Origin: Idiomarina aminovorans
GTDB lineage: Bacteria; Pseudomonadota; Gammaproteobacteria; Enterobacterales; Alteromonadaceae
Assembly (NCBI RefSeq): GCF_023155095.1
Contig: NZ_JAKNDA010000004.1
Coordinates: 124,001 to 188,000, forward strand
DNA length: 64,000 nucleotides
Reading direction: 5' to 3'
The notes below the pieces were generated by a model. It saw only the letters and a list, made by a program, of their open reading frames with translations. It was not told where the DNA came from and did not search any database. How positions within the stretch are numbered: the first letter of the stretch is position 1; every line of letters starts with the position of its first letter. Positions 7,270 through 16,387 of this stretch are shown here, one piece after another. The position numbers and the translations under genes were made by a program.

Positions 7270-8643
7270 AGCCATCTTTGCTATCGTAGCTTCATAGTCC
7301 TTAACTACTTGCAGCTGCTGGCTTGCCAAACTTTTAAAATGACGACTAATAACGGTACTTTCCAGCACGCTTTCCCAAAACTCATGTGCCGCAACATAAG
7401 CTGTTTGCCAACATATTTGTGGAACATTCGGGTGAACACGTATATTGAAAGTTTCCGATGGCAAGTCACCCGCGCTAGTTGGTGAATAATGCATCGGCAG
7501 CATGTCATAAACCGGAGCCAACTCATAAGGTCGCCCCCCAATATTAAGTGCGGAGACGTTACCTAAATGCATGTCGGAATTTGCGATAAGTTGGCCGAAA
7601 GCCCGGGCAACCTTGCAACGCGTCACTGCCTTTTCAGTAATAACACCTTCCTGATATAAGGCATCTGCAATTTCAGGCCAATGCCCATTAGCTTTCCCCA
7701 CAAATTCTAAATCCAAACTCGCAAACGATATGACACCCACTCGCCCACCCCTCTGGGTTCGGTCAAACCGCATTGAAGCAAGCAACGTTCGTCCATCAAC
7801 ATTAAAACTTCGGTTATGGGCAGCCTCTTCGGGAATCACAGTATTCAATGCCTCAGCAGCAAGCGCTTCTGCGTGGAGTAAATCCGCCCAACGATTCGCC
7901 ACTGAATCAACCTCAGTTTGCGTCACCCGGCCAGAGAACTTAACGATACATTCCCCCTCACCAAGCGTTGCAGTGAATTTAGGCTGTTCACCTTTAGCCG
8001 ATGAATCGAAATGCTCACCACGCGCAATAGCTTCGGCCTTAATGCCGGCCTGCTCCTCGCTAATCACTGCTTCTTGAGGAGTTTCCAACCACCGGGTGTA
8101 AGCCGCATCGCCCACTATGAGGTTGCCAACATGATCTTGCGGAAACTTCGCCAGCACAGCAAGTACCGTATCTTCCGACCATTTATTAGGGTCAGAATCA
8201 AGTGGCTCGCCTTGATTTCTTAGCTGTTGAGCAAAAGAACGCCCCAAAAACCCTTGTGGTCTCATATCGGACAACCACCATGGCAAGGAATCATAAAACT
8301 TCCACTCCGAGACCACTTCACCGCTGGCGTCATCCGCCCGAAAATACTCCACCAAATAACTATCATCGGGATACACGATATTTAGCAGCGCCATTTTCTC
8401 CGCCTGCCCCTCACCATTAATACGATAAATTGGCAGCACAGTTTGCTTCGGCAGCAGGGGTAAATTACGCCTTAATAGCCAGCTCGTAGCACGCCCCTTG
8501 CCTGCTTTAATAACTTGTGAACCCAAGCGACTCATCTGCCGTGTAACCGTTGTTGCATCAACCCGCAAACCACGAGCAAGTTCAGCCGCCGACATCGGCC
8601 CAGATTTCAATGATGAAATTATGTTATCAGCAAGCTCAGACAT
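7267..8643 (-). CDS. yjjJ: HipA-family kinase, YjjJ type
   Basis: This 458-residue protein combines an N-terminal winged-helix domain (SAAELARGLRVDATTVTRQMSRLG, about residues 18-41) with a HipA-type Ser/Thr kinase fold. In the kinase part the catalytic segment reads ANSDMHLGNVS (about 355-365), matching the HipA catalytic/metal-binding NSDxHLGN motif, and EFVGKANG precedes it. This architecture is that of E. coli YjjJ, a HipA-like toxin without an adjacent HipB antitoxin. No hipB-like small ORF lies next to it here either, consistent with the wHTH being built in. Targets of YjjJ are not firmly known, whereas HipA itself phosphorylates glutamyl-tRNA synthetase. It forms the left edge of the accessory region. 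Confidence 0.85.
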   Translation of the reverse strand: MSELADNIISSLKSGPMSAAELARGLRVDATTVTRQMSRLGSQVIKAGKGRATSWLLRRNLPLLPKQTVLPIYRINGEGQAEKMALLNIVYPDDSYLVEYFRADDASGEVVSEWKFYDSLPWWLSDMRPQGFLGRSFAQQLRNQGEPLDSDPNKWSEDTVLAVLAKFPQDHVGNLIVGDAAYTRWLETPQEAVISEEQAGIKAEAIARGEHFDSSAKGEQPKFTATLGEGECIVKFSGRVTQTEVDSVANRWADLLHAEALAAEALNTVIPEEAAHNRSFNVDGRTLLASMRFDRTQRGGRVGVISFASLDLEFVGKANGHWPEIADALYQEGVITEKAVTRCKVARAFGQLIANSDMHLGNVSALNIGGRPYELAPVYDMLPMHYSPTSAGDLPSETFNIRVHPNVPQICWQTAYVAAHEFWESVLESTVISRHFKSLASQQLQVVKDYEATIAKMA

Positions 8644-8864
8644 GGACTACATTGCTCTCGTTAATTGGTGAAAAAGCAGTGAAAACCTAAAAACCGCATA
8701 AGAAATGCAGGGATTAAATTAAACTTAATGCATTGTTAAAAAACAATTATTCATGGAAAACAGCAGCTTATTGCAGGCTTTCATGCAGTGATTTAATGTA
8801 TCTGTTTATATGTTATAGCAGGTAATAGTCAGTTTGTCAGCACCTATTGCCTTCGCTACTATCC

Positions 8865-8888
8865 AAGATTGACAATCTTTGATTTTTT
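8865..8888 (+). terminator. Orphan terminator-like hairpin
   Basis: AAGATT-GAC-AATCTT followed by TGATTTTTTT forms a short intrinsic-terminator-like structure on the plus strand. No plus-strand gene precedes it, because yjjJ runs the other way. It could end a small RNA or be the remains of a deleted gene. The stem is short and A/T-rich, so it is weak. Confidence 0.4.
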
Positions 8889-8955
8889 TATGCGCCCCAT
8901 ACCAAAATACCTGCAAGGTAATTCGTTATTTTGAAGTCACAAAAGCTTATTCTGA

Positions 8956-8966
8956 TAGGGTGCCTT
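8956..8966 (-). repeat. 11-bp inverted repeat, right copy, flanking yjjJ
   Basis: TAGGGTGCCTT is the exact reverse complement of 7259-7269. The two copies enclose yjjJ and its upstream region (1.7 kb). Confidence 0.35.
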
Positions 8967-9018
8967 TTTTCTTAAGGCCGTGGGCAGAAACAGCATCGCC
9001 GCTGAAACTAGTCTAAAT

Positions 9019-9088
9019 TATGTATAAAAAATAAACTTTTCTATACATAAATAGTTTTTAATATAATATTCACGATTTTTTATACATA
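9019..9088. promoter_or_regulatory. TATACATA operator-like repeats before the Fic remnant
   Basis: TATGTATA (9019-9026) and TATACATA (9042-9049) form a perfect 8-bp inverted repeat with a 15-base spacer, and a third copy, TATACATA, lies at 9081-9088. Symmetric repeated words just ahead of a gene resemble operator sites for a small regulator such as a Fic-associated or phage-type repressor. No regulator gene survives here, and A/T richness raises the chance of coincidence. Confidence 0.3.
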
Positions 9089-9117
9089 TATCGAATCGAA
9101 TACATAGAAAAGGCTAA

Positions 9118-9780
9118 TATCTATATGACAGCTCTGAAGTCGAAAATATTGTAACCACTCACGATGAACTCTATAAAGCGAACCTTTTCGAGGACGCACT
9201 CGTTAACCCTGCCACTAAAGAAGTTCAAGACTACGCTATTGCGTTAAAACAAGCTTTCGCAACGATACACAAGACAAAAACTATTCGGCTACATGATATT
9301 CTGGTCGTGCAACAGCATCTTGAGCACAACAATGCAGGCCTGCGACGTTTACCCGGGACCGAATTAAAAAACGTTAATACTGGCGAAGTCGTCTACACGC
9401 CACCACAAAAAGCCGATGAAATTTCATCGTTAATGGACAATCTTGTTCAGTACATTAACGACGAAGAACTCTGCGACGCAGATCCACTGGTAAAAATGGC
9501 GATTGTCCACCACCAGTTCGAAAGTATTCATCCGTTTTACGATGGTAACGGCCGGACAGGTCGAGAAACCGGAACCTGGGAGTCTTGGCTTCTCTACATA
9601 CTGGACGGCATCATTGATACCGCTAAAAACACAATAGCCTTAATTTCAGAAATGAAGGTGTTGATGACAGACGTAAAACACCGCATGCGACAACAATTAC
9701 CCAAGATCTATCGCCAAGATTTACTGAACAATATGTTTCACCATCCCTACACGAACACGTATTCATTGCTCACCGGTTGA
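9118..9780 (+). pseudogene. Broken Fic-domain protein (N-terminal loss and internal deletion)
   Basis: The frame begins right after a stop (9115-9117) at DSSEVENIVTTHDELYKA, the inhibitory-helix region ((S/T)xxxE(N/G) motif) of class II Fic proteins, so the usual 60 or so N-terminal residues are missing. It continues to the catalytic motif HPFYDGNGRTGR, but this is followed directly by ETGTWESWLLYILDGI. In intact relatives some 40 residues separate those segments, so an in-frame deletion has removed helices after the active-site loop. After HPYTNTYSLLTG it stops, lacking the C-terminal winged helix. The downstream frame stays open into the next remnant, suggesting a fused deletion scar. Fic enzymes AMPylate proteins. 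This one is unlikely to fold. Confidence 0.75.
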
Positions 9781-9808
9781 TGCGGGTCAACTCGTTCGCT
9801 TATATCAC

Positions 9809-10887
9809 TTGGCTCATAGTGCGCAGAGTCCTGCATTGAAAAATGTTAAAATCGAAAGCGCGGCGGGAACATTGTCTGCTCAGCACTTAGCCAATGTGCA
9901 TTTAAACTATCAATCTTCATTCAACGACGATGGACCGCTATTAATTACTCAGCTTGCACGGCAGCCGGGAAAGCAACATACGCTAACTTTTGAAACTAGT
10001 TACCTCAATTTAAGCGAATCGAGTTTAACGTTCGACTTTACACCCTCTGAACCCATTCAGAACTATCAATTGATGTTTATTGGGGCAGCTCAAAGCAATC
10101 AACGTTTCCAGACGAGTCTATCGCTCGATAATCAGAACATAAAAGTTCATTCGTATGGTCAATCACATCCATCTCTAGCGGGAATTATCGTTGTCGACTC
10201 CGCTATGCCAATTTCTCTAGAACATCAGGAAGCACTTAGATTAACTATTGAGCTTTATCTTCGACAGAAAGTTAGTTTTGTAGCTGAATTGAGTGCTAAC
10301 AAAGCCACTATCAACCTCATAGACCACTCAACTGTTAGTTACAGTGCGCTAAATTCAAACGCTAGTCATTCACTCATAAATATAAAGGCCTTCGTTCAGA
10401 AAAATCCTGAATCTCGAACATATTTACGGTTTTTGATTGAAATGGTGGGAAACAGCGGCACTATCGATGATCGACTTTTAAATGGTTTCGTTGCTCTCGA
10501 AGCTCTACTCGATGATAGAACTTTGCAAAAAGACAAAGTAAGTAAGGTTTTGGGTGTATCTCAAACAACTGCAGAGTCTTCATCGAGATTCGAAATAAAC
10601 TGGTTCATCAAGGTGCGGATATAAAGGATGCTATAGAACTATTACTCACTAAAAAAATCAATCACCCCAGAGCAAAACTAACCCCACTTCTTAAAGCCCT
10701 GCATTGTAATAGCGATTTAAGTTGGGTCATATACAGCAGCTTTGCTGATCTGATGTTCGTTCACTTTGTAGAGTCAGTGGGGATTGAGCCCACAACGATT
10801 ACCCGGCACGCTATTTGTTACCACTGGCTGTACGCCGGGATTTTCGCCGTTCACATCAGTAAACCGGGGCAAGTCCAGCTTACATAG
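9809..10887 (+). pseudogene. Frameshifted HEPN-domain protein remnant
   Basis: The first frame (9809-10624, TTG start, also open further upstream) encodes about 250 residues of beta-rich sequence I do not recognise, then LLNGFVALEALLDD, which looks like the first HEPN helix. Near 10585 the coding signal moves to another frame, which reads EIRNKLVHQGADIKDAIELLL. RNKLVH is an Rx4H motif with the usual polar residue after Arg, the catalytic signature of HEPN ribonucleases found in ApeA-like antiphage proteins and abortive-infection systems. The second frame runs to a TAG at 10885-10887, its last 40 residues being poor in coding character. A frameshift in the domain that would be catalytic makes it a likely pseudogene. 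The N-terminal part could be an ApeA-type sensor but I cannot show that. Confidence 0.55.
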
Positions 10888-11363
10888 CTTGGTGAGTTGA
10901 TTTGAGATACTGAATCTGAGTTTCATTGCGTTTAATGGTAAGTCTATAAAAGAAAAACCGCCAAGGTTTCGCGTTACCCTCTCGAGCACTAAGCGTGGCG
11001 GCTATGTTGCGTTATATTTTACGCTCAAGTTGCTAATATGCAATGTTTTGTCGAAGGCTTTGCGGGTAAGCTTATAAAATTTTTGGTCTTTAAAACTTGC
11101 ATTAAAAAATCCATATGCAAATTAAAGCTACCTAAACTTGCATATAAATATTTGTGTGCAAGTTTCTTAGCGCTCTAAAGTCTTCTCTAAATCATGCTCC
11201 CAGACCTTTAAAACTCCTTAAGACACTTCTTATGCAAGATTGAGCGTCTCAAACTTTGATATATTACCTGTATACAAAGTTATGGAAGTAAATCACGCAT
11301 AGAACACACCACATCAAAGGAAATTACCATTCTCACGCGATTTTATGAAAATCATAAGGCTAC
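10888..11363. other. AT-rich intergenic region in the island
   Basis: About 475 bases lie between the HEPN remnant and the stop of the intact Fic gene. A short minus-strand frame at 10774-10989 has no family resemblance and I do not accept it as a gene. The stretch contains the AAACTTGCAT word cluster (11093-11165) and otherwise nothing I can name. It is probably residue of deleted accessory genes. Confidence 0.5.
11093..11165. repeat. AAACTTGCAT word cluster
   Basis: AAACTTGCAT occurs at 11093-11102 and 11134-11143 (spacing 41 bases), with the inverted form TGCAAGTTT at 11157-11165 and a partial inverted copy (ATGCAAATT) at 11115-11123. Such a cluster could be a set of protein-binding sites from a lost regulator or replication/excision function. 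No flanking gene explains it. Confidence 0.35.
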
Positions 11364-12515
11364 TTAACGATCATCACTAACGTGATCAGCAAACAAACGA
11401 AGATATCGTGTGAACATAAATACACGGTTTCTTTGATAACCTGTAATTTCTTCAAGAACACTATCGGCAACCATTTTTCTCAAAAGCTCATTTGCTGCGG
11501 TGTGAGTTAATCCCAAGATCTTGGCTGCTTCATTCACTGTAATCGCTGGCTTACGATAGAGTTGTCTGATGATCGTCTGAGCATTTTCCGCACGTCGACC
11601 ATACGTAAACATCAGTGCATCGAGCTCTTGCCTGAGTACAAGAATATTTTCAAACGTTTTTTTACTTCTATTGGCTGTCTCAATAACTGCGGAGAGAAAA
11701 AACTTTACCCAATGGATGATATCGCTGGACACCCTAACGCGTGTCAACGCATCGTAGTAACTGCCCCTGTTTCGCTCAAAAAACTCTGAGAGATATAGTG
11801 ATGGTTTTCTTAGTAATCCCTTATTCACCAGGTAAAGAGTAATTAAAAGCCGTCCAATACGTCCGTTACCATCTAAAAACGGGTGAATCGTCTCAAACTG
11901 GTAGTGGCTCAAAGCAATTCGAATCAGCTCAGGCACATTGACATTTTCATTGTGCCAGAACATTTCAAGATCGCTCATCAAGTCGACTACCTCGCTTTGA
12001 TGCGGCGGTATAAATGCTGCGTCGGTTAAACCGCTACCACCAATCCAGTTTTGGCTTGTTCTAAACTCACCCGGTGATTTGTTTTCACCTCGAACTCCTT
12101 GCATCAAAATAGCATGGGTATGCTTCAAAAGCCGGTTAGATAATGGAGTTTGCTCAAGCTCTGTTATCGCCTCATTAATGGCCTGAACATAATTGCGTAC
12201 CTCGCCCCAGTCATCTCTTTTTTCTGGCGATATCTGTTCGGCATCCAATACTGCTTCGTCAATTTGAGTTTGAGTGCCTTCAATACGCGATGAGTTATTA
12301 GCTTCCTTTGTAATATGCATCTGAATGAAAAGATCCACATCAGGCACAATAAGCGTAAAGGCATCTAGCTCTGCCAATGCACGCGACGCTCGTTCGAGCA
12401 AAGTGTTAATTACGGGATCTTCCCAAGTCCATTCCCGGTTTACAGTGACCGGTGAAAAGCTTTTGTATTGGTATTGCTGCTTTTTCTCACCACTTGTAAA
12501 TTCTTCAAATTTCAT
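11364..12515 (-). CDS. Fic family protein, class II adenylyltransferase with C-terminal winged helix
   Basis: This intact 383-residue Fic protein has the N-terminal inhibitory motif SSRIEG (residues 75-80, Ser75/Glu79/Gly80), then the Fic core with the complete catalytic motif HPFLDGNGRIGR (211-222), and a C-terminal winged-helix domain (AITVNEAAKILGLTHTAANELL, split around residues 325-346) for DNA or protein contact. Fic enzymes transfer AMP from ATP to hydroxyl groups on proteins. In class II members the internal Glu blocks ATP gamma-phosphate and restrains the enzyme. GGAAGG precedes the ATG. It sits between the island integrase remnant and the broken Fic/HEPN genes, so it is likely horizontally acquired cargo. 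Its target is unknown. Confidence 0.88.
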   Translation of the reverse strand: MKFEEFTSGEKKQQYQYKSFSPVTVNREWTWEDPVINTLLERASRALAELDAFTLIVPDVDLFIQMHITKEANNSSRIEGTQTQIDEAVLDAEQISPEKRDDWGEVRNYVQAINEAITELEQTPLSNRLLKHTHAILMQGVRGENKSPGEFRTSQNWIGGSGLTDAAFIPPHQSEVVDLMSDLEMFWHNENVNVPELIRIALSHYQFETIHPFLDGNGRIGRLLITLYLVNKGLLRKPSLYLSEFFERNRGSYYDALTRVRVSSDIIHWVKFFLSAVIETANRSKKTFENILVLRQELDALMFTYGRRAENAQTIIRQLYRKPAITVNEAAKILGLTHTAANELLRKMVADSVLEEITGYQRNRVFMFTRYLRLFADHVSDDR

Positions 12516-12599
12516 TGATTGACTTCCTTCCGAGGGAATCTCGCTAATGAACTTACTTTAACCTTTGCGTTTACTATTGACCAGAATCGCCTGAGACAA

Positions 12600-13824
12600 T
12601 TAAAAACCAATCCAAACCAGCGGCTCAATCACATCCGCAACCTTCTGATGCGCCTGCTACCGCTCATCATAGTAGTCATACCGGTCATAAATACCTTCTA
12701 CGCCTTTCAGGCTATGATTTATAGCCCGTTCGCCAACGGCACCACTGAAACCTAAAGCAGATACTTGGCTACGAAACGTGCGACGCAGATCGTGTACGGT
12801 AAAATGCGCGATATCACCCATGTAATTCGGTCCGGGTTTCTTGCGGCCCTGCTCAATGCCGAACATTTTATTGATGGCGCGGTTTATTGTATCGGAACCG
12901 ATATATGGCTTCGTTGAACCTCTCCGTGCAGGCAGTACATACTCTGAACCGAAAGAACGTGCTTTAAGCATGTGCAACCATTCAACGGCCTGAGTTGGTA
13001 GCGGTATGATAATACCTTTACCCTTTTTCACACGGTGGTCTGGAATTTCCCATTCAGCCTTAACGAGGTCAAATTCAGACCAAGGGGCCTCAGCAAGCTC
13101 CCTTACGCACTCCAAGCACCAGATATAAGCAAACAGAAAGGTAATTATCCATACCGAAGCGATCCATATGCTTTCGGAAAATCGCGGTCGCACCTTTGAC
13201 TTCATCGAGCGATAACGCTCTGTCGCGTGATTTCTCCACACCGCCCGCATCATTTGTACCAAATGCAGCTGCGGGGTTATTTAGCGTCAAATCCAACTTC
13301 ACCGCATGGCGGAAAAGCTGCTTCATATACATCAACACATCATTGGCGATACTCGGTCGACCGCTTAACTTAATTCGCTGCAACACTTCGCGCACGTCAC
13401 GTGCATTCACCTGCTCAATACGCATATCACCCATAACCGGCTTTATTTCTTTTCGATACAACCGAGCAGGAATGTTCGGGTGTTTCAATCTTGGCTGAAT
13501 GTCATTCGTAAACCAGTCCTCGAACAGGTGGTTCATGGTTTCAATCCCCGACCAGGCTTCCTTTTTGCGCGCAACCAAAGGGTCTAATCCACTCATCAGT
13601 TCGCGCTTCTTCAGCATCAATTCGCCACGCGCATCTGCAAGCCCCATAAACGGGTACTTACCCAACGTCATTTCACGACGCTTGCCGTGGACGGTGTAAC
13701 GATAGGACCAGTAAGAATGGCCTTTCTTCGGCACGACAAAGTAAAGCCCTAGTCCATCGGCGTATTTACCGTTTTGCTTTGAACGATCCAGTGAAGCAAC
13801 TTTTGTTGCGGTAAGCGCTGCCAT
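12600..13824 (-). pseudogene. Tyrosine-type integrase with arm-binding domain (DUF4102), frameshifted
   Basis: The N-terminal frame (13824 to 13090) encodes the arm-type DNA-binding domain (DGLGLYFVVPKKG, TLGKYPFMGLADARGE), the core-binding domain and the start of the catalytic domain up to LGVRKG. There the frame is lost: GGAGCTTGC appears where GGAGAGCTTGC would restore VRKGELAEAPW, so two bases appear deleted near 13100. The second frame supplies the catalytic HDLRRTFRSQ box and the YDRYDYYDER region, then meets an in-frame TAG (12657-12659), after which 18 further in-frame codons to a TAA at 12600 still look like the family's C-terminus. Intact relatives are about 400 residues and drive integration of P4-like islands. 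With two lesions it should be inactive, freezing the island. Confidence 0.85.
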
Positions 13825-13950
13825 GGTGTGTACCTTTATTCAGTCTATGGGTAGAAAGGTACTCACCATTCTGGTTTTGCACAACTGTTTCAAACTCACC
13901 GCAGCACTCCCCAGAATTTTGCAACGTATAGGAAAACCAGGAAGCTCCAG

Positions 13951-13983
13951 AAACAACAAAGTCCTTTATTTAAAAGGACTTTG
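13951..13983 (-). terminator. Probable terminator after yicC
   Basis: A perfect 11-bp stem (CAAAGTCCTTT/AAAGGACTTTG, 13957-13967 and 13973-13983) with a 5-base loop is followed on the minus strand by TTGTTT. It lies about 35 bases after the yicC stop. The broken T-run makes it moderate in strength. It also marks the boundary between core DNA and the integrase remnant. Confidence 0.6.
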
Positions 13984-14019
13984 GAAGCATCAGGAAAATA
14001 TCAGATAGGGTAGAGAAAT

Positions 14020-14883
14020 TTACTCGATGTTTTGGATCTGCTCCCTCATCTGCTCTATCAAAACCTTTAGCTCCACCGACGCTGAGGTGATATCAGCGTT
14101 AATTGACTTAGAGGCCAGAGTATTCGCTTCGCGGTTGAACTCCTGCATCATAAAGTCCAGGCGACGTCCGCAGGGGCCGCCTTTTTTTAGTATTTTGCGG
14201 GCTTCTTCTACGTGGGCGTCGAGACGGTCAAGCTCTTCGGCTACGTCGGTTTTTTGTGCCAGCATGACCATTTCCTGCTCTACGCGTTGTGGGTCAAGCT
14301 CTACTTTCGCTTCTTCAAATCGGGTCAGTAAGCGCTCACGTTGCCACTTCATAACGTCTGGCATGCGTTCACGTACAAAAGCGACTTGCGTACTTACACC
14401 GTCCAGGCGCTCCTGCAACATTTTATCAATGGCGGCGCCTTCGCTTTTGCGGTTTTCAATAAAGTCGCTGGTGGTCTGCTCTAATGCGGCCAGAACGTCT
14501 TTTTGCAGCTTATCCATGTCCTCGTCCTGCGCGGCAACCACGCCGGGCCATTTTAGAACATCAATAGGATTTAACTGACCGGCGGCCGAATGCTGGCTCA
14601 CCCATTTGGCGCTGGCAATCACGCTTTTTGCGAGATCTTCGTTAATCGACAAGGCGCTTTGCTGGGCTTCGTCTACCTGCAGGCTCAGTTTGCATTCCAC
14701 TTTGCCGCGTTGCAGCTTTTTACGAAACTGCTCACGTAATGAGTTTTCCAGCGAGCGGAAGGTTTCCGGCAAACGGAAATAGGTTTCCAGATAACGCTGG
14801 TTAACTGAGCGAATTTCCCAAACGGCGGTGCCCCAGTCGGCTTTTTGTTCGTAACGTGCATAGCCAGTCATACTTTGAATCAT
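14020..14883 (-). CDS. yicC: YicC family endoribonuclease
   Basis: The start is set at 14883 (MIQSMTGYARYEQK) because this is the conserved YicC N-terminus and AAAGGAA lies eight bases upstream. The frame to 14898 adds five residues only. The 287-residue protein matches the family length. It has the YicC N-terminal domain and the C-terminal DUF1732 part ending GRRLDFMMQEFNREANTLASKS then a helix. YicC is reported as an endoribonuclease acting on small RNAs. The gene sits beside smrA and rph-pyrE, similar to the E. coli yicC-rph-pyrE neighbourhood, though yicC is transcribed away from rph. Confidence 0.92.
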   Translation of the reverse strand: MIQSMTGYARYEQKADWGTAVWEIRSVNQRYLETYFRLPETFRSLENSLREQFRKKLQRGKVECKLSLQVDEAQQSALSINEDLAKSVIASAKWVSQHSAAGQLNPIDVLKWPGVVAAQDEDMDKLQKDVLAALEQTTSDFIENRKSEGAAIDKMLQERLDGVSTQVAFVRERMPDVMKWQRERLLTRFEEAKVELDPQRVEQEMVMLAQKTDVAEELDRLDAHVEEARKILKKGGPCGRRLDFMMQEFNREANTLASKSINADITSASVELKVLIEQMREQIQNIE

Positions 14884-14913
14884 GTCAGTTCCTTTCAACG
14901 AATCGTTTCTCAG

Positions 14914-15501
14914 TTACCGCTTGGCGTGCTTTTCACGGTTCTTTTGTTTCTGTTCTGCGTTCTTCTTCATCATGATATAAACTGCCCCACGACCACCATG
15001 AGGTCTTTGCGCGCTGTGAAACGCCAGTACCGGCGCCAGCTCCCGCAGCCATTTATTCACATAGCTTTTAATTAACGCAGGGTGCGGCTTTGAGTGCTTG
15101 CCCATACCATGAATAATTAAAGCGGTGCGTACTCCGGCACTATGACAGTCTTGCACAAAATTAAACAAAGCCGTGCGCGCCTCTACCAGGCTATGCTGAT
15201 GCAAATTCAGACTAGCTTCCATAGTATAGCGACCCTGCTTCAGGCGCTTAAATACACCAGCCTGAACCCCGTCACGTTGAAACTCAATAACATCGTTAGG
15301 CTCAACCAAATCCACATATTCTGTGGACAGGAAGTTCGCATTTTCTTCTTCCTCCGCTTCAGCAACACGGCGACGCTCTTTTTGTGCCAGCGTCGGCTCA
15401 AATGCCTGCTTAATATCAGCAACGTCTTCACCGGCTAATGGTGTAACGTCCGTCATTTCCTGACGAAACAACTCAAACTCTTCATCATCTGAACGCGACA
15501 T
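14914..15501 (-). CDS. smrA: Smr-domain endonuclease SmrA
   Basis: The ATG at 15501 follows GGGAGG by five bases, so the longer frame to 15621 is not used. The 195-residue protein has a charged N-terminal region (about 1-85), then a Smr domain with LNLHQHSLVEA, IIHGMGKHSKP (the HGxG signature) and HSAQRPHGGRGAVYI, as in E. coli SmrA. Isolated Smr domains nick or cut DNA or structured RNA. The gene is divergent from rph (136 bases between starts) and 30 bases upstream of yicC, so a smrA-yicC operon is likely. Confidence 0.9.
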   Translation of the reverse strand: MSRSDDEEFELFRQEMTDVTPLAGEDVADIKQAFEPTLAQKERRRVAEAEEEENANFLSTEYVDLVEPNDVIEFQRDGVQAGVFKRLKQGRYTMEASLNLHQHSLVEARTALFNFVQDCHSAGVRTALIIHGMGKHSKPHPALIKSYVNKWLRELAPVLAFHSAQRPHGGRGAVYIMMKKNAEQKQKNREKHAKR

Positions 15502-15637
15502 ACTGCCTCCCGTCCATATTTTGCTATTGGGTTTAGTGTAATACGTTAGCGCGCGAATCGCGATCCATTCATTGTGCAATTCTGCTACAATTACGCTCAA
15601 TTTATACATTGCGACATTCACTCAGTAAGGAGATGAC

Positions 15638-16351
<714 letters not shown>

Positions 16352-16387
16352 GTTTAGTTAAAACAGTAAGCGAGGAACCCTCCAGTA

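Larger units (their letters stand above)
8644..9117. other. AT-rich intergenic region with repeats and an orphan terminator
   Basis: About 470 bases without a convincing gene separate yjjJ from the Fic remnant. Within it I see the yjjJ promoter region, a hairpin with a T-run (8865-8888), the right copy of the 11-bp inverted repeat (8956-8966) and three TATACATA-type words (9019-9088). It is strongly AT-rich compared with the surrounding core genes, consistent with transferred DNA. Confidence 0.6.

Noticed and set aside
10778-10800. tRNA-tail-like text (GGGGATTGAGCCC) that could mark an attachment site
   Set aside because: I could not build an anticodon arm, D-arm or acceptor stem around it on either strand, so it is not a tRNA, and a tRNA fragment is only a guess.
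10774-10989. 71-codon minus-strand frame near the HEPN remnant
   Set aside because: No family resemblance, no ribosome site, and it overlaps the antisense of a decayed gene.
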